This document shows positions 55,825 through 64,000 of a stretch of 64,000 bases of DNA, in pieces. The DNA comes from Paenarthrobacter nicotinovorans (GTDB taxonomy: Bacteria; Actinomycetota; Actinomycetes; Actinomycetales; Micrococcaceae): contig NZ_CP089293.1 in NCBI RefSeq assembly GCF_021919345.1, positions 1,178,001 to 1,242,000 of the forward strand. The letters are read 5' to 3'. A model generated the notes under the pieces. The model was not told where the DNA came from, searched no databases, and worked only from the letters and a program-made list of their open reading frames with translations. Within the stretch, counting starts at the first letter, position 1. Each line of letters starts with the position of its first letter. The position numbers were made by a program, and so were the translations under genes.

Positions 55825-56931
55825 TTGAAGAAACCACTGCGTGCCACCCTGAAGCGCGGTTCAATGGCCGGTGTTGCAACCGTCGGCGCAGCAGCGCTCC
55901 TGCTGACCGGCTGTGGCCAGGCCCCCGACGCCGGATCCGGCGCCGCCACCAAGAGCGACTTCCTCGGATGCATCGTTTCCGACTCCGGCGGATTCGACGA
56001 CCAGTCGTTTAACCAGTCCTCCTTCGAGGGACTGAAGAAGGCCGAAGCAGATCTGGGCATCCAGACCAAGTCGGCCGAATCCAAGGCGAACAGCGACTTT
56101 GAGACCAACCTCAACGGCATGGTCTCCGCAGGCTGCAACCTGACTGTCACGGTGGGCTTCCTCTTGGGCGACGCCACCAAGGCCGCTGCCGAAAAGAACA
56201 CCGACAAGCACTTCGCGATCATCGACTTCGCGTACGACGCCCCGATCGCCAACGTCAAGCCCGTCGTGTACGACACCGCCCAGGCTGCATACCTTGCGGG
56301 CTACGCCGCTGCTGCAACCACCAAGACCGGCAAGGTGGGAACCTTCGGCGGCATCAAGATCCCCACGGTGACGATCTTCATGGATGGTTTCTACGACGGC
56401 GTCCAGGCCTACAACAAGGCCAAGAACAAGAACGTCCAGGTTGTCGGCTGGGACAAGAACACCCAGGACGGCTCCTTCACCGGCGACTTCGAGAAGCAGG
56501 ACACCGGCAAGCAGGTCACCATCAACCTCCTGGACCAGGGCGCGGACATCGTCATGCCCGTCGCCGGTCCGGTTGGCAAGGGTGCCGGTGCCGCGCTTAA
56601 GGAAGCCAAAGCCGCCGGTAAGGACGTCAAGCTGATCTGGGTTGACTCCGACGGCTACCTGACGGCTCCCGAATACAAGGACCTCATGCTGACCTCCGTG
56701 GTCAAGCAGATGGGCGAGGCCGTCGAAACCGTGGTGAAGGACGACAAGGACGGCAAGTTCAGCAACAAAGCCTACGTTGGCACGTTGGAGAACGACGGCG
56801 TGGCCATTGCCCCGTTCCACGATCTCGACTCGGCTGTTTCTGCAGAAACCAAGTCCGAACTTGACGCTCTGAAGGCGGATATCGTCTCCGGCAAGCTCGT
56901 GGTCGAATCGAAGGCAAGCCCCAAGAAGTAA
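55825..56931 (+). CDS. BMP-family nucleoside-binding lipoprotein (PnrA-like)
   Basis: Extracytoplasmic receptor (368 aa) of a nucleoside ABC importer. TTG 55825 is chosen because GGAGGAAAA lies directly upstream; signal peptide with lipobox LLTGC. BMP signatures include GCIVSDSGGFDDQSFNQSSFEGL, FAIIDFAYDAPIANVKPVVY, AGYAAAATTKTGKVGTFGG and DIVMPVAGPVGKGAGAAL. It is separated from the ATPase by a strong terminator, which would make the receptor the most abundant product. Confidence 0.93.
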   Translation: MKKPLRATLKRGSMAGVATVGAAALLLTGCGQAPDAGSGAATKSDFLGCIVSDSGGFDDQSFNQSSFEGLKKAEADLGIQTKSAESKANSDFETNLNGMVSAGCNLTVTVGFLLGDATKAAAEKNTDKHFAIIDFAYDAPIANVKPVVYDTAQAAYLAGYAAAATTKTGKVGTFGGIKIPTVTIFMDGFYDGVQAYNKAKNKNVQVVGWDKNTQDGSFTGDFEKQDTGKQVTINLLDQGADIVMPVAGPVGKGAGAALKEAKAAGKDVKLIWVDSDGYLTAPEYKDLMLTSVVKQMGEAVETVVKDDKDGKFSNKAYVGTLENDGVAIAPFHDLDSAVSAETKSELDALKADIVSGKLVVESKASPKK

Positions 56932-56942
56932 GCAATTCCTGG

Positions 56943-56985
56943 ACGCGCCGCCAGTACCGAGCCCCGGTACTGGCGGCGCGTTTTT
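56943..56985 (+). terminator. Strong intrinsic terminator after the BMP lipoprotein gene
   Basis: A 17-bp stem (56943-56959 with 56965-56981) followed by TTTTT, 12 bases past the stop. It lies inside the nucleoside cluster, 80 bases before the ATPase start. Confidence 0.93.
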
Positions 56986-57064
56986 GCCCTGACTAGGCTG
57001 AACCCAAAGCTCGTTGCTTTGGAGCTGTTCAGCTGTCCCTCGGACTCACAGAACGGTGGGAGTT

Positions 57065-58585
57065 GTGAAACTCGAATTGAAGGGGATCTCGAAAGCCTTC
57101 GGGACCTTCTACGCCAACCAAGACATCGACCTCGTGGTCGAATCCGGCCAGATCCACTGCCTTCTAGGCGAAAACGGTGCCGGCAAATCAACCCTCATGA
57201 ACGTGCTGTACGGGCTCTACGAGCCCACCGCCGGCCAGATCCTGGTAGATGACCAACCCGTCAACTTCCGCGGCCCCGGCGATGCCATGGCGGCGGGCAT
57301 CGGCATGGTGCACCAGCACTTCATGCTGGTCCCGGTCTTCACGGTCGCCGAGAACGTTGCGCTCGGTGCTGAACCGACGTCGTTCGGCGGTGTCCTCAGC
57401 ATCGATGAAACCCGGAAGAAGATCCGGGAAATCTCCGACAAGTACGGCTTCGACGTCGATCCCGATGCCCTGGTGGAGGACCTCCCCGTGGGCGTCCAGC
57501 AGCGCGTGGAGATCATCAAGGCGCTGGTACGGGAAGCCAAGGTCCTCATCTTGGACGAGCCCACAGCCGTGCTCACCCCGCAGGAAACCGATGAGCTCCT
57601 GGACATCATGCGCCAGCTCAGAGCCGGCGGCACGTCCATCGTCTTCATTTCGCACAAGCTGCGGGAAGTGAAGGCTGTTTCCGACGTCATTACCGTGGTC
57701 CGCCGCGGCAAAGTGGTAGGCGACGCCCCTCCTACGGCATCGGCCACGGAGCTTGCTTCCATGATGGTGGGCCGGCCGGTCAGCCTGAGCCTGAACAAGG
57801 CTGCCGCGCAGCCGAAGGAAACCACGTTCGTCGTCGAAAACCTCACTGTCCGCGCCGCAAACGGCACCAACGTCGTGGACGGCATCAGCTTCGATATCGC
57901 CCAAGGTGAGATCCTCGCCGTCGCCGGTGTCCAGGGCAACGGCCAAACGGAACTGACGGAAGCCATCCTCGGCATCCAGGAACATGTCACAGGTTCGGTG
58001 GTCCTGGACGGGAAGCAGCTTCTCGGACTGCCCGTCAAGGAAGTCCTGCGTTCCGGCGTCGGCTTCGTTCCTGAAGACCGTACCGTGGACGGCCTGGTGG
58101 GCCCGTTCTCCGTGGCCGAAAACCTGGTGCTTGACCTCTACGACCAAGCACCGTTTGCCAGCGGCATCAGCATGAAGCCTGCCAAGGTTGCAGAGCATGC
58201 CAAGGCCAAGATCGCGGAATTCGATATCCGTACCCCCTCCGCGGGGTCGGCTGCGGGGACCCTGTCCGGCGGTAACCAGCAAAAAGTGGTCATGGCCAGG
58301 GAGCTTTCGCGTCCGCTGCGGTTGTTCATTGCAAGCCAACCCACACGCGGTGTGGACGTCGGTTCCATCGAGTTCCTGCATAAGCGCATCGTCGCCGAGC
58401 GGGATGTCGGAACGCCGGTCATGATCGTTTCCACAGAGCTTGATGAAGTCATTGAGCTCGCAGACAGGATAGCCGTGCTCTATAAGGGCAAACTCGTGGG
58501 CATCGTCCCGGCGGGAACACCACGCGACACGCTCGGCTTGATGATGGCCGGCGTCGGCCCCGAAGGAGGCTCCGATGACCAGTAG
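57065..58585 (+). CDS. Nucleoside ABC transporter ATP-binding protein
   Basis: Tandem-ABC ATPase (506 aa). First domain: Walker [43 protein letters not shown]. Second domain: degenerate P-loop AGVQGNGQTE, signature [15 protein letters not shown], and IASQPTRGVDVG in place of a canonical Walker B Asp-Glu. This asymmetry fits the NupA/YufO group. GTG 57065 has GGTGGGAG just upstream. Overlaps the first permease by 11 bases. Confidence 0.93.
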   Translation: MKLELKGISKAFGTFYANQDIDLVVESGQIHCLLGENGAGKSTLMNVLYGLYEPTAGQILVDDQPVNFRGPGDAMAAGIGMVHQHFMLVPVFTVAENVALGAEPTSFGGVLSIDETRKKIREISDKYGFDVDPDALVEDLPVGVQQRVEIIKALVREAKVLILDEPTAVLTPQETDELLDIMRQLRAGGTSIVFISHKLREVKAVSDVITVVRRGKVVGDAPPTASATELASMMVGRPVSLSLNKAAAQPKETTFVVENLTVRAANGTNVVDGISFDIAQGEILAVAGVQGNGQTELTEAILGIQEHVTGSVVLDGKQLLGLPVKEVLRSGVGFVPEDRTVDGLVGPFSVAENLVLDLYDQAPFASGISMKPAKVAEHAKAKIAEFDIRTPSAGSAAGTLSGGNQQKVVMARELSRPLRLFIASQPTRGVDVGSIEFLHKRIVAERDVGTPVMIVSTELDEVIELADRIAVLYKGKLVGIVPAGTPRDTLGLMMAGVGPEGGSDDQ

Positions 58586-59924
58586 CAGCGACGGGTCCGC
58601 CAAGGACCAGAGACCTGAAGAATCCACAGCGGAAGTCCGGGCAGCTGACGTTGCCTTGGATACTGCCGGCGGCGCGTTGGAGCCGTCCATCGTTCCTGTC
58701 TCCTCCCAGAGCGGCGAACCGGGGCACCAACAGGGCAACGTCATGCGTCGGATCGTGATGGGCAATGGCTTCGTTTCGGTCCTGGCCGTGATCGTGGCCC
58801 TTTTCCTCGGTGGACTGCTGATTGCCAGTACGGACACCCAGGTAGCCAAGACCGCAGGGTACCTGTTCGCCCGCCCCAGCGACTTCCTGAGTGCGCTGTG
58901 GTCTGCCATGACGGACAGCTACGTGGCCCTCTTCCAAGGTGCGGTGTTCAACAGCCGCCAGGGGTTCGCTCCGCTGCTTGAAACCATGACAGTGGCGACG
59001 CCGCTCATTTGCGCGGGCCTGGGCGTGGCCCTGGCGTTCCGCGCAGGCCTGTTCAACATCGGGGCGCAGGGGCAGATCATCATCAGTGCCACCCTGGCCG
59101 CCTATGTTGGTTTCACCTGGCACCTGCCGTTTGGCCTGCACCTCCTCCTGGTGATCATCATGGGTGTCCTCGGTGGCGCCGCATGGGGCGCAATCGTTGG
59201 GATCCTTAAGGCCAGGACCGGCGCGCACGAGGTCATCGTGACCATCATGCTGAACTACGTGGCGCTGTTCCTGCTGGACTTCCTCCTGAACACCGCCGCC
59301 TTCCGGCGCCCTGGGGACAACAGCCCCATTTCGCCGCGTCTGGATGAATCGGCCACCTATCCGGTGCTGATCCCGGGATCCCGGCTCCACCTGGGCTTCC
59401 TGGTGGCCATCGCGCTGACCTATGGCGTGTGGTGGCTGCTGAACCGCTCCACCATCGGTTTCGAATTCCGTGCCGTCGGCGCCAACCCCGTGGCCGCGCG
59501 TACGGCCGGGGTGAAGGTGCCACGCGCCACCATCATGGTGATGGCTTTGGCCGGTGCCCTGGCGGCGTTTGGCGGTGTCGCACAGGTTGCGGGCACGGAG
59601 AAAGTCCTCACCGGCGGCGTGGCTGCACAGATCGGATTCGACTCCATCACTGTTGCCCTGCTGGGCCGCAGTACACCGTGGGGCACTTTCTTCGCCGGAC
59701 TGTTGTTCGGGGCTTTCCGTGCCGGTGCCGTGCAGATGCAGATCCAGACGGGAACCCCCATCGACATCGTGCTCGTGGTCCAATCCCTGATCGTCCTGTT
59801 CATCGCCGCACCGCCCCTGATCAGGTCGATCTTCCGGCTCGAGGGCAAGAAAAAGAAGAAGAACAAGACACCGAAGGCGGCTCCTGAAGCTGCCCTTGCC
59901 AATGCCACCGGAGGTGCCAAATGA
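58575..59924 (+). CDS. Nucleoside ABC transporter permease 1
   Basis: Membrane permease (449 aa, about ten helices). A long polar N-terminus (about 60 residues) precedes FVSVLAVIVALFLGGLLIAS; further on are TVATPLICAGLGVALAFRAGLFNIGAQGQ, a YufP-type motif, and GFEFRAVGANPVAARTAGV. A Lys-rich cytosolic tail ends it. GAAGGAGG is the ribosome-binding site. Overlaps permease 2 by ATGA. Confidence 0.92.
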   Translation: MTSSSDGSAKDQRPEESTAEVRAADVALDTAGGALEPSIVPVSSQSGEPGHQQGNVMRRIVMGNGFVSVLAVIVALFLGGLLIASTDTQVAKTAGYLFARPSDFLSALWSAMTDSYVALFQGAVFNSRQGFAPLLETMTVATPLICAGLGVALAFRAGLFNIGAQGQIIISATLAAYVGFTWHLPFGLHLLLVIIMGVLGGAAWGAIVGILKARTGAHEVIVTIMLNYVALFLLDFLLNTAAFRRPGDNSPISPRLDESATYPVLIPGSRLHLGFLVAIALTYGVWWLLNRSTIGFEFRAVGANPVAARTAGVKVPRATIMVMALAGALAAFGGVAQVAGTEKVLTGGVAAQIGFDSITVALLGRSTPWGTFFAGLLFGAFRAGAVQMQIQTGTPIDIVLVVQSLIVLFIAAPPLIRSIFRLEGKKKKKNKTPKAAPEAALANATGGAK

Positions 59925-61210
59925 GCGCGACAACCACCGCTCCAACGCCCGGGTCCACGGCCCTGCCGGGGTTCCGGCCCTCACTGAAGGTTCCGGTTTC
60001 GCTGGGCGTCCTCGCCCTCATCGCGCTGGTGTTCTTCGGCTTCCTGGGCTCGGACAAGACCGCGGAGATGAAAATCAGCGACGCCGGTGACGCCGTTGCC
60101 GTTCCTGCCCTCATGATTCCGGGACAGGTGGGCGGCATTGTCTTCGGCATCCTGCTGCTGGCCATGGCTGCCTACTCGATCTACCTCTGGACGCAGGGGG
60201 AAAAATCGCCGAAGTGGCTCCCCATTGCCTTTGCCGTGGTCTTTGTCTTCGCCCTCCTGGTGTGGATCGTGGCCGGGGCCCGCCAGCCATCCATCTCATT
60301 GGCGGGCCTGGTCGCCGGGTCGGTGACCCTCGCCGTTCCGTTGGTTTTCGGCTCGCTGTCCGGTGTTTTGTGTGAGCGCGTCGGCGTCGTCAACATCGCC
60401 ATCGAAGGCCAGCTTCTGGGCGGCGCTTTCACGGCGGCGCTCGTAGCCACCATGACCGGCAGCCCGTACATCGGCCTGATTGCGGCTGCTGCCGCCGGCG
60501 CGGTGGTGTCCATGGTCCTCGCGGTCTTCAGCATCAAGTACCTCGTCAACCAGATCATCGTCGGCGTGGTGCTCAACGTCCTGGTCTCGGGCCTCACGGG
60601 CTTCCTGTACGGCACCCTCATGGTTCCCAACAAGGAGCAGTTCAACACCCCGGGCCGCCTGGACATCCTGCCGATCCCGCTGCTCTCGGATATCCCCATC
60701 ATCGGGCCCATCCTGTTCGAGCAGTCCATCGCGGGCTACCTCATGTACATCGCAGTGGCCGTGGTGTGGTTCGGCTTGTTCAAGACCCGCTGGGGCTTGC
60801 GCGTCCGCGCTGTCGGTGAGCACCCCCAAGCGGCCGATACCCTGGGCATCAACGTCAACGCCACCCGATTCTGGAATGTCACCCTGGGCGGTGCGATCGC
60901 CGGTATCGGCGGGGCTGTGTTCACCCTGGTGACCATCGATTCCTTCACCAAGGACATCTCTGGTGGCCGCGGCTTCATTGCCCTCGCTGCCCTGATCTTT
61001 GGCCGTTGGAATCCGATCGGCGCGTTCCTGGCGTCGCTGCTCTTTGGTTTCGCGTACAACCTGCAGTCGATCCTGGGCATCATCGGTACCCCGGTGCCCA
61101 GCCAGTTCATGGCCATGCTGCCGTACCTGGTGACCATCTTCGCCGTCGCCGGTTTGGTGGGTAAGTCGCGGCCACCGGCCGCAAGCGGCATACCGTACGT
61201 GAAGGGTTGA
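59921..61210 (+). CDS. Nucleoside ABC transporter permease 2
   Basis: Second permease (429 aa, about ten helices). Signatures: LVFGSLSGVLCERVGVVNIAIEGQLL, TRWGLRVRAVGEHPQAADTLGINV and SGGRGFIALAALIFGRWNPIGAFLASLLFG, all typical of the YufQ/RbsC-like nucleoside group. Four extra helices at the N-terminus extend it beyond the usual 320 residues. The cytidine deaminase gene follows after two bases. Confidence 0.92.
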   Translation: MSATTTAPTPGSTALPGFRPSLKVPVSLGVLALIALVFFGFLGSDKTAEMKISDAGDAVAVPALMIPGQVGGIVFGILLLAMAAYSIYLWTQGEKSPKWLPIAFAVVFVFALLVWIVAGARQPSISLAGLVAGSVTLAVPLVFGSLSGVLCERVGVVNIAIEGQLLGGAFTAALVATMTGSPYIGLIAAAAAGAVVSMVLAVFSIKYLVNQIIVGVVLNVLVSGLTGFLYGTLMVPNKEQFNTPGRLDILPIPLLSDIPIIGPILFEQSIAGYLMYIAVAVVWFGLFKTRWGLRVRAVGEHPQAADTLGINVNATRFWNVTLGGAIAGIGGAVFTLVTIDSFTKDISGGRGFIALAALIFGRWNPIGAFLASLLFGFAYNLQSILGIIGTPVPSQFMAMLPYLVTIFAVAGLVGKSRPPAASGIPYVKG

Positions 61211-61212
61211 CG

Positions 61213-61617
61213 ATGCCGGAAAACGACGTCGACTGGCCCGCCCTGGAAGCAGCCGCGAAACAGGCCATGGAAAACGCCTACGCTCCGTACTCGAAGTTCC
61301 CGGTGGGGGCTGCTGCCCTCACCGACGACGGCAGGATCGTCAGCGGCTGCAACGTCGAGAACGCCAGCTACGGGCTGACCCTCTGTGCCGAGTGCGCGCT
61401 GGTGGGCCAACTCCACATGACCGGTGGCGGAAGGCTTGCCGCGTTCTATTGCGTGGACGGGCAAGGCAACATCCTCATGCCGTGTGGCCGCTGCCGCCAG
61501 TTGCTCTATGAATTCAGGGCCCCCGGCATGCAGCTCATGACCACCCAAGGCATCAAAACCATGGACCAGGTACTGCCCGACGCCTTTGGTCCGGAACACC
61601 TGGAGGAAACCACGTGA
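61213..61617 (+). CDS. cdd: Cytidine deaminase
   Basis: Zinc enzyme (134 aa) deaminating cytidine and deoxycytidine to uridine forms. Zinc and catalytic residues in NVENASYGLTLCAECALV and MPCGRCRQLLYEF. Opening ENAYAPYSKFPVGAA is standard. ATG 61213 follows AAGGGTTG. Overlaps deoA by GTGA, so imported nucleosides are deaminated and then cleaved. Confidence 0.96.
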   Translation: MPENDVDWPALEAAAKQAMENAYAPYSKFPVGAAALTDDGRIVSGCNVENASYGLTLCAECALVGQLHMTGGGRLAAFYCVDGQGNILMPCGRCRQLLYEFRAPGMQLMTTQGIKTMDQVLPDAFGPEHLEETT

Positions 61618-62924
61618 CCAGTACCGAAGCGTTCGACGCCGTTCAGATCATCACCATCAAGCGGGACAAGGGCACGCTCACGCCTGAGCAGATCGATTGG
61701 ACCATCGACGCGTACACCCGTGGCGTGATCGCCGAGGAACAGATGGCAGCGCTCAACATGGCCATCCTCCTCAACGGCATGGACCGCGCCGAAATATCGC
61801 GGTGGACTTCCGCCATGATCGCCTCGGGCGAGCGGATGGACTTTTCGTCCCTCACAAGGCCCGACGGCGGCATGAAAGCTACGAGCGACAAGCACTCCAC
61901 CGGCGGGGTCGGGGACAAGATCACGCTGCCGCTGGCACCTCTCGTGGCCGTCTTCGGCGTCGCGGTACCGCAGTTGTCGGGCCGCGGACTTGGCCACACC
62001 GGCGGGACCCTGGACAAGCTTGAGGCCATTCCCGGATGGCGGGCCAACCTCAGCAATGACGAGATCATGTCCCAGCTCCAGGACGTGGGAGCGGTCATTT
62101 GCGCGGCAGGTTCGGGGCTGGCGCCTGCGGACAAGAAGCTGTACGCACTCCGCGACGTCACCGGAACGGTGGAGGCGATTCCGCTGATTGCTTCCTCGAT
62201 CATGAGCAAGAAGATCGCGGAGGGCACGGGATCGCTGGTGTTGGACGTCAAGGTTGGTTCGGGTGCTTTCATGAAGGATGAAGCCCGGGCCCGGGAGCTT
62301 GCCGAAACCATGGTGGCCCTGGGCAAGGACGCCGGCGTGCACACCGTGGCGCTGATAACGGACATGTCCACCCCGCTCGGATTGACGGCCGGAAACGCCA
62401 TCGAGGTAGAGGAATCCGTGGAGGTCCTGGCCGGCGGCGGTCCGGAAGACGTCGTCGAACTGACGGTCCGCCTGGCTGAGGAAATGCTGGCCGGTGCCGG
62501 TATCCACGATGCTGATCCGGCAGCGGCGCTGAAGGACGGCAGGGCCATGGATGTCTGGAACCGGATGATCGAAGCCCAGGGCGGCGATCCCCGGGCCGCA
62601 CTGCCGGTAGCCAAGGAATCCGAGGTTGTCTACGCCCCGGCAGATGGGGTCCTGGTGGAACTGGACGCTCTTTCCGTGGGCGTCGCAGCCTGGCGCTTGG
62701 GCGCCGGCAGGGCACGTAAAGAGGACCAGGTCCAGGCCGGGGCGGGCGTGCGCATGCACGCCAAGCCCGGCGCTTTGGTCCGCGCCGGCGAGCCGCTCAT
62801 GACGCTCCTGACGGACACTCCGGAGAAGTTTGATCGTGCCAAGGAAGCCCTGCAGGACGCGGTGGTCATTGCCCCTGAGGGTTCACGTCCCGCCCGTCAG
62901 CTAATTATCAGCCGCATCGCCTAG
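61614..62924 (+). CDS. deoA: Thymidine / pyrimidine-nucleoside phosphorylase
   Basis: Cleaves thymidine (and deoxyuridine or uridine in pyrimidine-type enzymes) with phosphate to base and sugar-1-phosphate. 436 aa. Family motif SGRGLGHTGGTLDKLEAIPG, phosphate site KHSTGGVGDKITLPLAP, and VLDVKVGSGAFMKD. GTG start overlapping cdd. Last gene of the operon, followed by a hairpin. Confidence 0.95.
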   Translation: MTSTEAFDAVQIITIKRDKGTLTPEQIDWTIDAYTRGVIAEEQMAALNMAILLNGMDRAEISRWTSAMIASGERMDFSSLTRPDGGMKATSDKHSTGGVGDKITLPLAPLVAVFGVAVPQLSGRGLGHTGGTLDKLEAIPGWRANLSNDEIMSQLQDVGAVICAAGSGLAPADKKLYALRDVTGTVEAIPLIASSIMSKKIAEGTGSLVLDVKVGSGAFMKDEARARELAETMVALGKDAGVHTVALITDMSTPLGLTAGNAIEVEESVEVLAGGGPEDVVELTVRLAEEMLAGAGIHDADPAAALKDGRAMDVWNRMIEAQGGDPRAALPVAKESEVVYAPADGVLVELDALSVGVAAWRLGAGRARKEDQVQAGAGVRMHAKPGALVRAGEPLMTLLTDTPEKFDRAKEALQDAVVIAPEGSRPARQLIISRIA

Positions 62925-62928
62925 GCTG

Positions 62929-62967
62929 GATTATTCCGGGCCGTCCTGCGGATGGCCCGGAATAATC
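62929..62967 (+). terminator. Terminator hairpin after deoA
   Basis: GATTATTCCGGGCC (62929-62942) pairs perfectly with GGCCCGGAATAATC (62954-62967), loop of 11 bases. It begins five bases after the stop codon; no long U-run. Confidence 0.75.
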
Positions 62968-63009
62968 GTCGTCCGGCGCCTGTGGGGGAGCCGCTACTCG
63001 AAGGAAACC

Positions 63010-63660
63010 GTGCAGGGCATCAACGACTTCATCCTCGCCGCGGCGGAACAGCCGTGGGTGTTGTTCCTGGTGCTCGCCTGTTGCCTCATTGACGGCTTTT
63101 TCCCACCGATCCCCAGTGAGTCCGTGGTGGTGGGCCTGAGCGCGGTCTCGGGCAGCAGCGGTTCGCCGAATATCTGGCTGCTGGGCTTGATGGCGGCACT
63201 GGGGGCTTTCGCCGGCGACAACATTGCCTACATCATCGGCCAGCGGATCGGCACGCAGCGCTGGCGCTGGATGCGGAGGCAACGGATGCAGGGCGCCTTC
63301 CGCTGGGCCGGCAAGGAACTGCGCAGGCGTGCTGCTTCGCTCATCATGGTCGCCAGGTTCATTCCCATCGGCAGGGTGGCGGTCAACCTCACCGCCGGAG
63401 CCACGCATTTCAATCACCGCCGCTTCGTTCTCCTGACCGCAGCCTCGGCAGTTCTCTGGGCCAGCTACTCAGTGGTGCTCGGATACTTCTTCGGCGTCTG
63501 GTTCGAGCACAACCATCTGCTGGGTGCCGTTATAGCGATTGTGGTGGCAGTGATCCTCGGCATCATCATTGACCGCATCATCAGCCGGGTGCGCGGATCC
63601 GTGCCCCTGGACGGCAAGAACATTCCCGGGCAGGACGTCCCGCCTCCACCCACGGTATGA
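63010..63660 (+). CDS. DedA-family membrane protein, copy 1
   Basis: VTT/DedA-fold protein (216 aa) with about five helices. Typical motifs: FFPPIPSESVVVGLSAVSG, GAFAGDNIAYIIGQRIG and FIPIGRVAVNLTAGATHFNHRRF, with the acidic/basic residues conserved in proton-coupled lipid scramblases. Likely a lipid-carrier or phospholipid flippase-type protein. GTG 63010 has AAGGAA upstream. A second DedA gene follows. Confidence 0.9.
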   Translation: MQGINDFILAAAEQPWVLFLVLACCLIDGFFPPIPSESVVVGLSAVSGSSGSPNIWLLGLMAALGAFAGDNIAYIIGQRIGTQRWRWMRRQRMQGAFRWAGKELRRRAASLIMVARFIPIGRVAVNLTAGATHFNHRRFVLLTAASAVLWASYSVVLGYFFGVWFEHNHLLGAVIAIVVAVILGIIIDRIISRVRGSVPLDGKNIPGQDVPPPPTV

Positions 63661-63691
63661 CACTCACGGCCTCCCAAGATCAGTCCGCCGG

Positions 63692-63721
63692 TTGACGCCT
63701 CCACGAAGCGTGACCGATAGC
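63692..63721 (+). promoter_or_regulatory. Possible promoter of the second DedA gene
   Basis: TTGACG (63692-63697), 18-base spacer, GATAGC (63716-63721). It would give a leader of about 105 bases with a small GTCCC/GGGAC hairpin before the GTG at 63835. Confidence 0.4.
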
Positions 63722-63834
63722 GTTAAGCGTGTGATCCCGGGGCTGGGGCGTAGCGAACGACGTCCCGGCCATGGGACACTAAGAGCGACTTCGGTCACAC
63801 TGTCAAGTCATATTCATCTAGGAGCTACCGCCGC

Positions 63835-64000
63835 GTGGAGTTTTTGAACCAAATGCTCGAGCATGCAGCCGGGCAGCCCTGGATATATCCGGTCCTTCTG
63901 GTCTTTTTCTTCATCGACGGATTTGCCACCATCCTTCCCAGCGAAACAGCCATCGTTGGCCTCTCGGCGCTGTCCCTTCACAGCGGAGAGCCCAACCTAT
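63835..64000 (+). CDS. DedA-family membrane protein, copy 2 (3'-truncated by the window edge)
   Basis: First 55 residues of a second DedA protein. GTG 63835 has AGGAG (63820-63824) ten bases upstream. The segment FFFIDGFATILPSETAIVGLSALS parallels CCLIDGFFPPIPSESVVVGLSAVS of copy 1, so the two are tandem paralogues. The rest lies outside the window. Confidence 0.85.
   Translation, partial: MEFLNQMLEHAAGQPWIYPVLLVFFFIDGFATILPSETAIVGLSALSLHSGEPNL

Noticed and set aside
63834..63850. A third copy of the 65-base repeat (GGAGTTTTTG near 63837)
   Set aside because: Only about ten bases match, there is no right arm, and the match lies inside the start of the second DedA gene.

Overview
The window is high-GC DNA from an actinobacterium, most likely Arthrobacter or Paenarthrobacter (Micrococcaceae). 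The pointers are strong G/C third-position bias, many GTG/TTG starts, the monomeric isocitrate dehydrogenase, an actinobacterial Cdd and SdhCDAB, and several leaderless-type promoters. The genus is inferred from style and gene content; no rRNA or other marker is present. No tRNA, rRNA, CRISPR array, insertion sequence or prophage was seen. Genes are densely packed, often with ATGA/GTGA overlaps.

Layout. 1-5.3 kb: 3' part of purH, a secreted trypsin-like protease, and icd. 5.3-12 kb: a phosphonate locus (FAD amine oxidase, phnE, phnC, phnD and a second FAD oxidase on the minus strand; a divergent GntR regulator and a phosphonatase-like HAD hydrolase on the plus strand) with two palindromic operators in the divergent gap. 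12-16 kb: DoxX, a Gfo/Idh/MocA dehydrogenase and a MacB-like ATPase/permease pair. 16-21.5 kb: a ChvE-type sugar ABC transporter under a ROK repressor. 21.7-28.8 kb: a delta-aminovalerate lysine-degradation cluster (amidase davA, PucR regulator, alanine-racemase-fold enzyme, cationic amino acid permease, lysine 2-monooxygenase davB). 28.8-33.5 kb: gamma carbonic anhydrase, a methyltransferase, then purU and a ZTP-riboswitch-led glyA-folD. 33.5-37.3 kb: aquaporin and a DrrAB-like exporter. 37.4-41.8 kb: an unknown membrane protein, xthA, trpS, a 2H phosphoesterase, a YihY-family protein and a 50-residue membrane protein. 41.8-46.4 kb: a fused GH43/six-hairpin glycosidase divergent from an orphan sugar-binding lipoprotein. 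46.4-51 kb: a hydrolase and sdhCDAB. 51-55.6 kb: manC, an M20 amidohydrolase, ohrR, ohr and a medium-chain reductase. 55.8-64 kb: a nucleoside uptake and salvage operon (BMP lipoprotein, ATPase, two permeases, cdd, deoA) and two tandem DedA genes.

How it fits together. One-carbon and purine genes recur: purH uses ZMP, and glyA-folD sit behind a ZTP sensor beside purU. Two scavenging loci stand out: phosphonate, with two different amine oxidases, and lysine. Gene ends often carry long symmetrical hairpins. One of these is a 65-base palindromic repeat present twice (5302-5366 and 37237-37301), each copy touching or nearly touching a stop codon; it is the best candidate for an undescribed element. 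The lysine cluster and the operator-controlled phosphonate locus are the most interesting gene systems.
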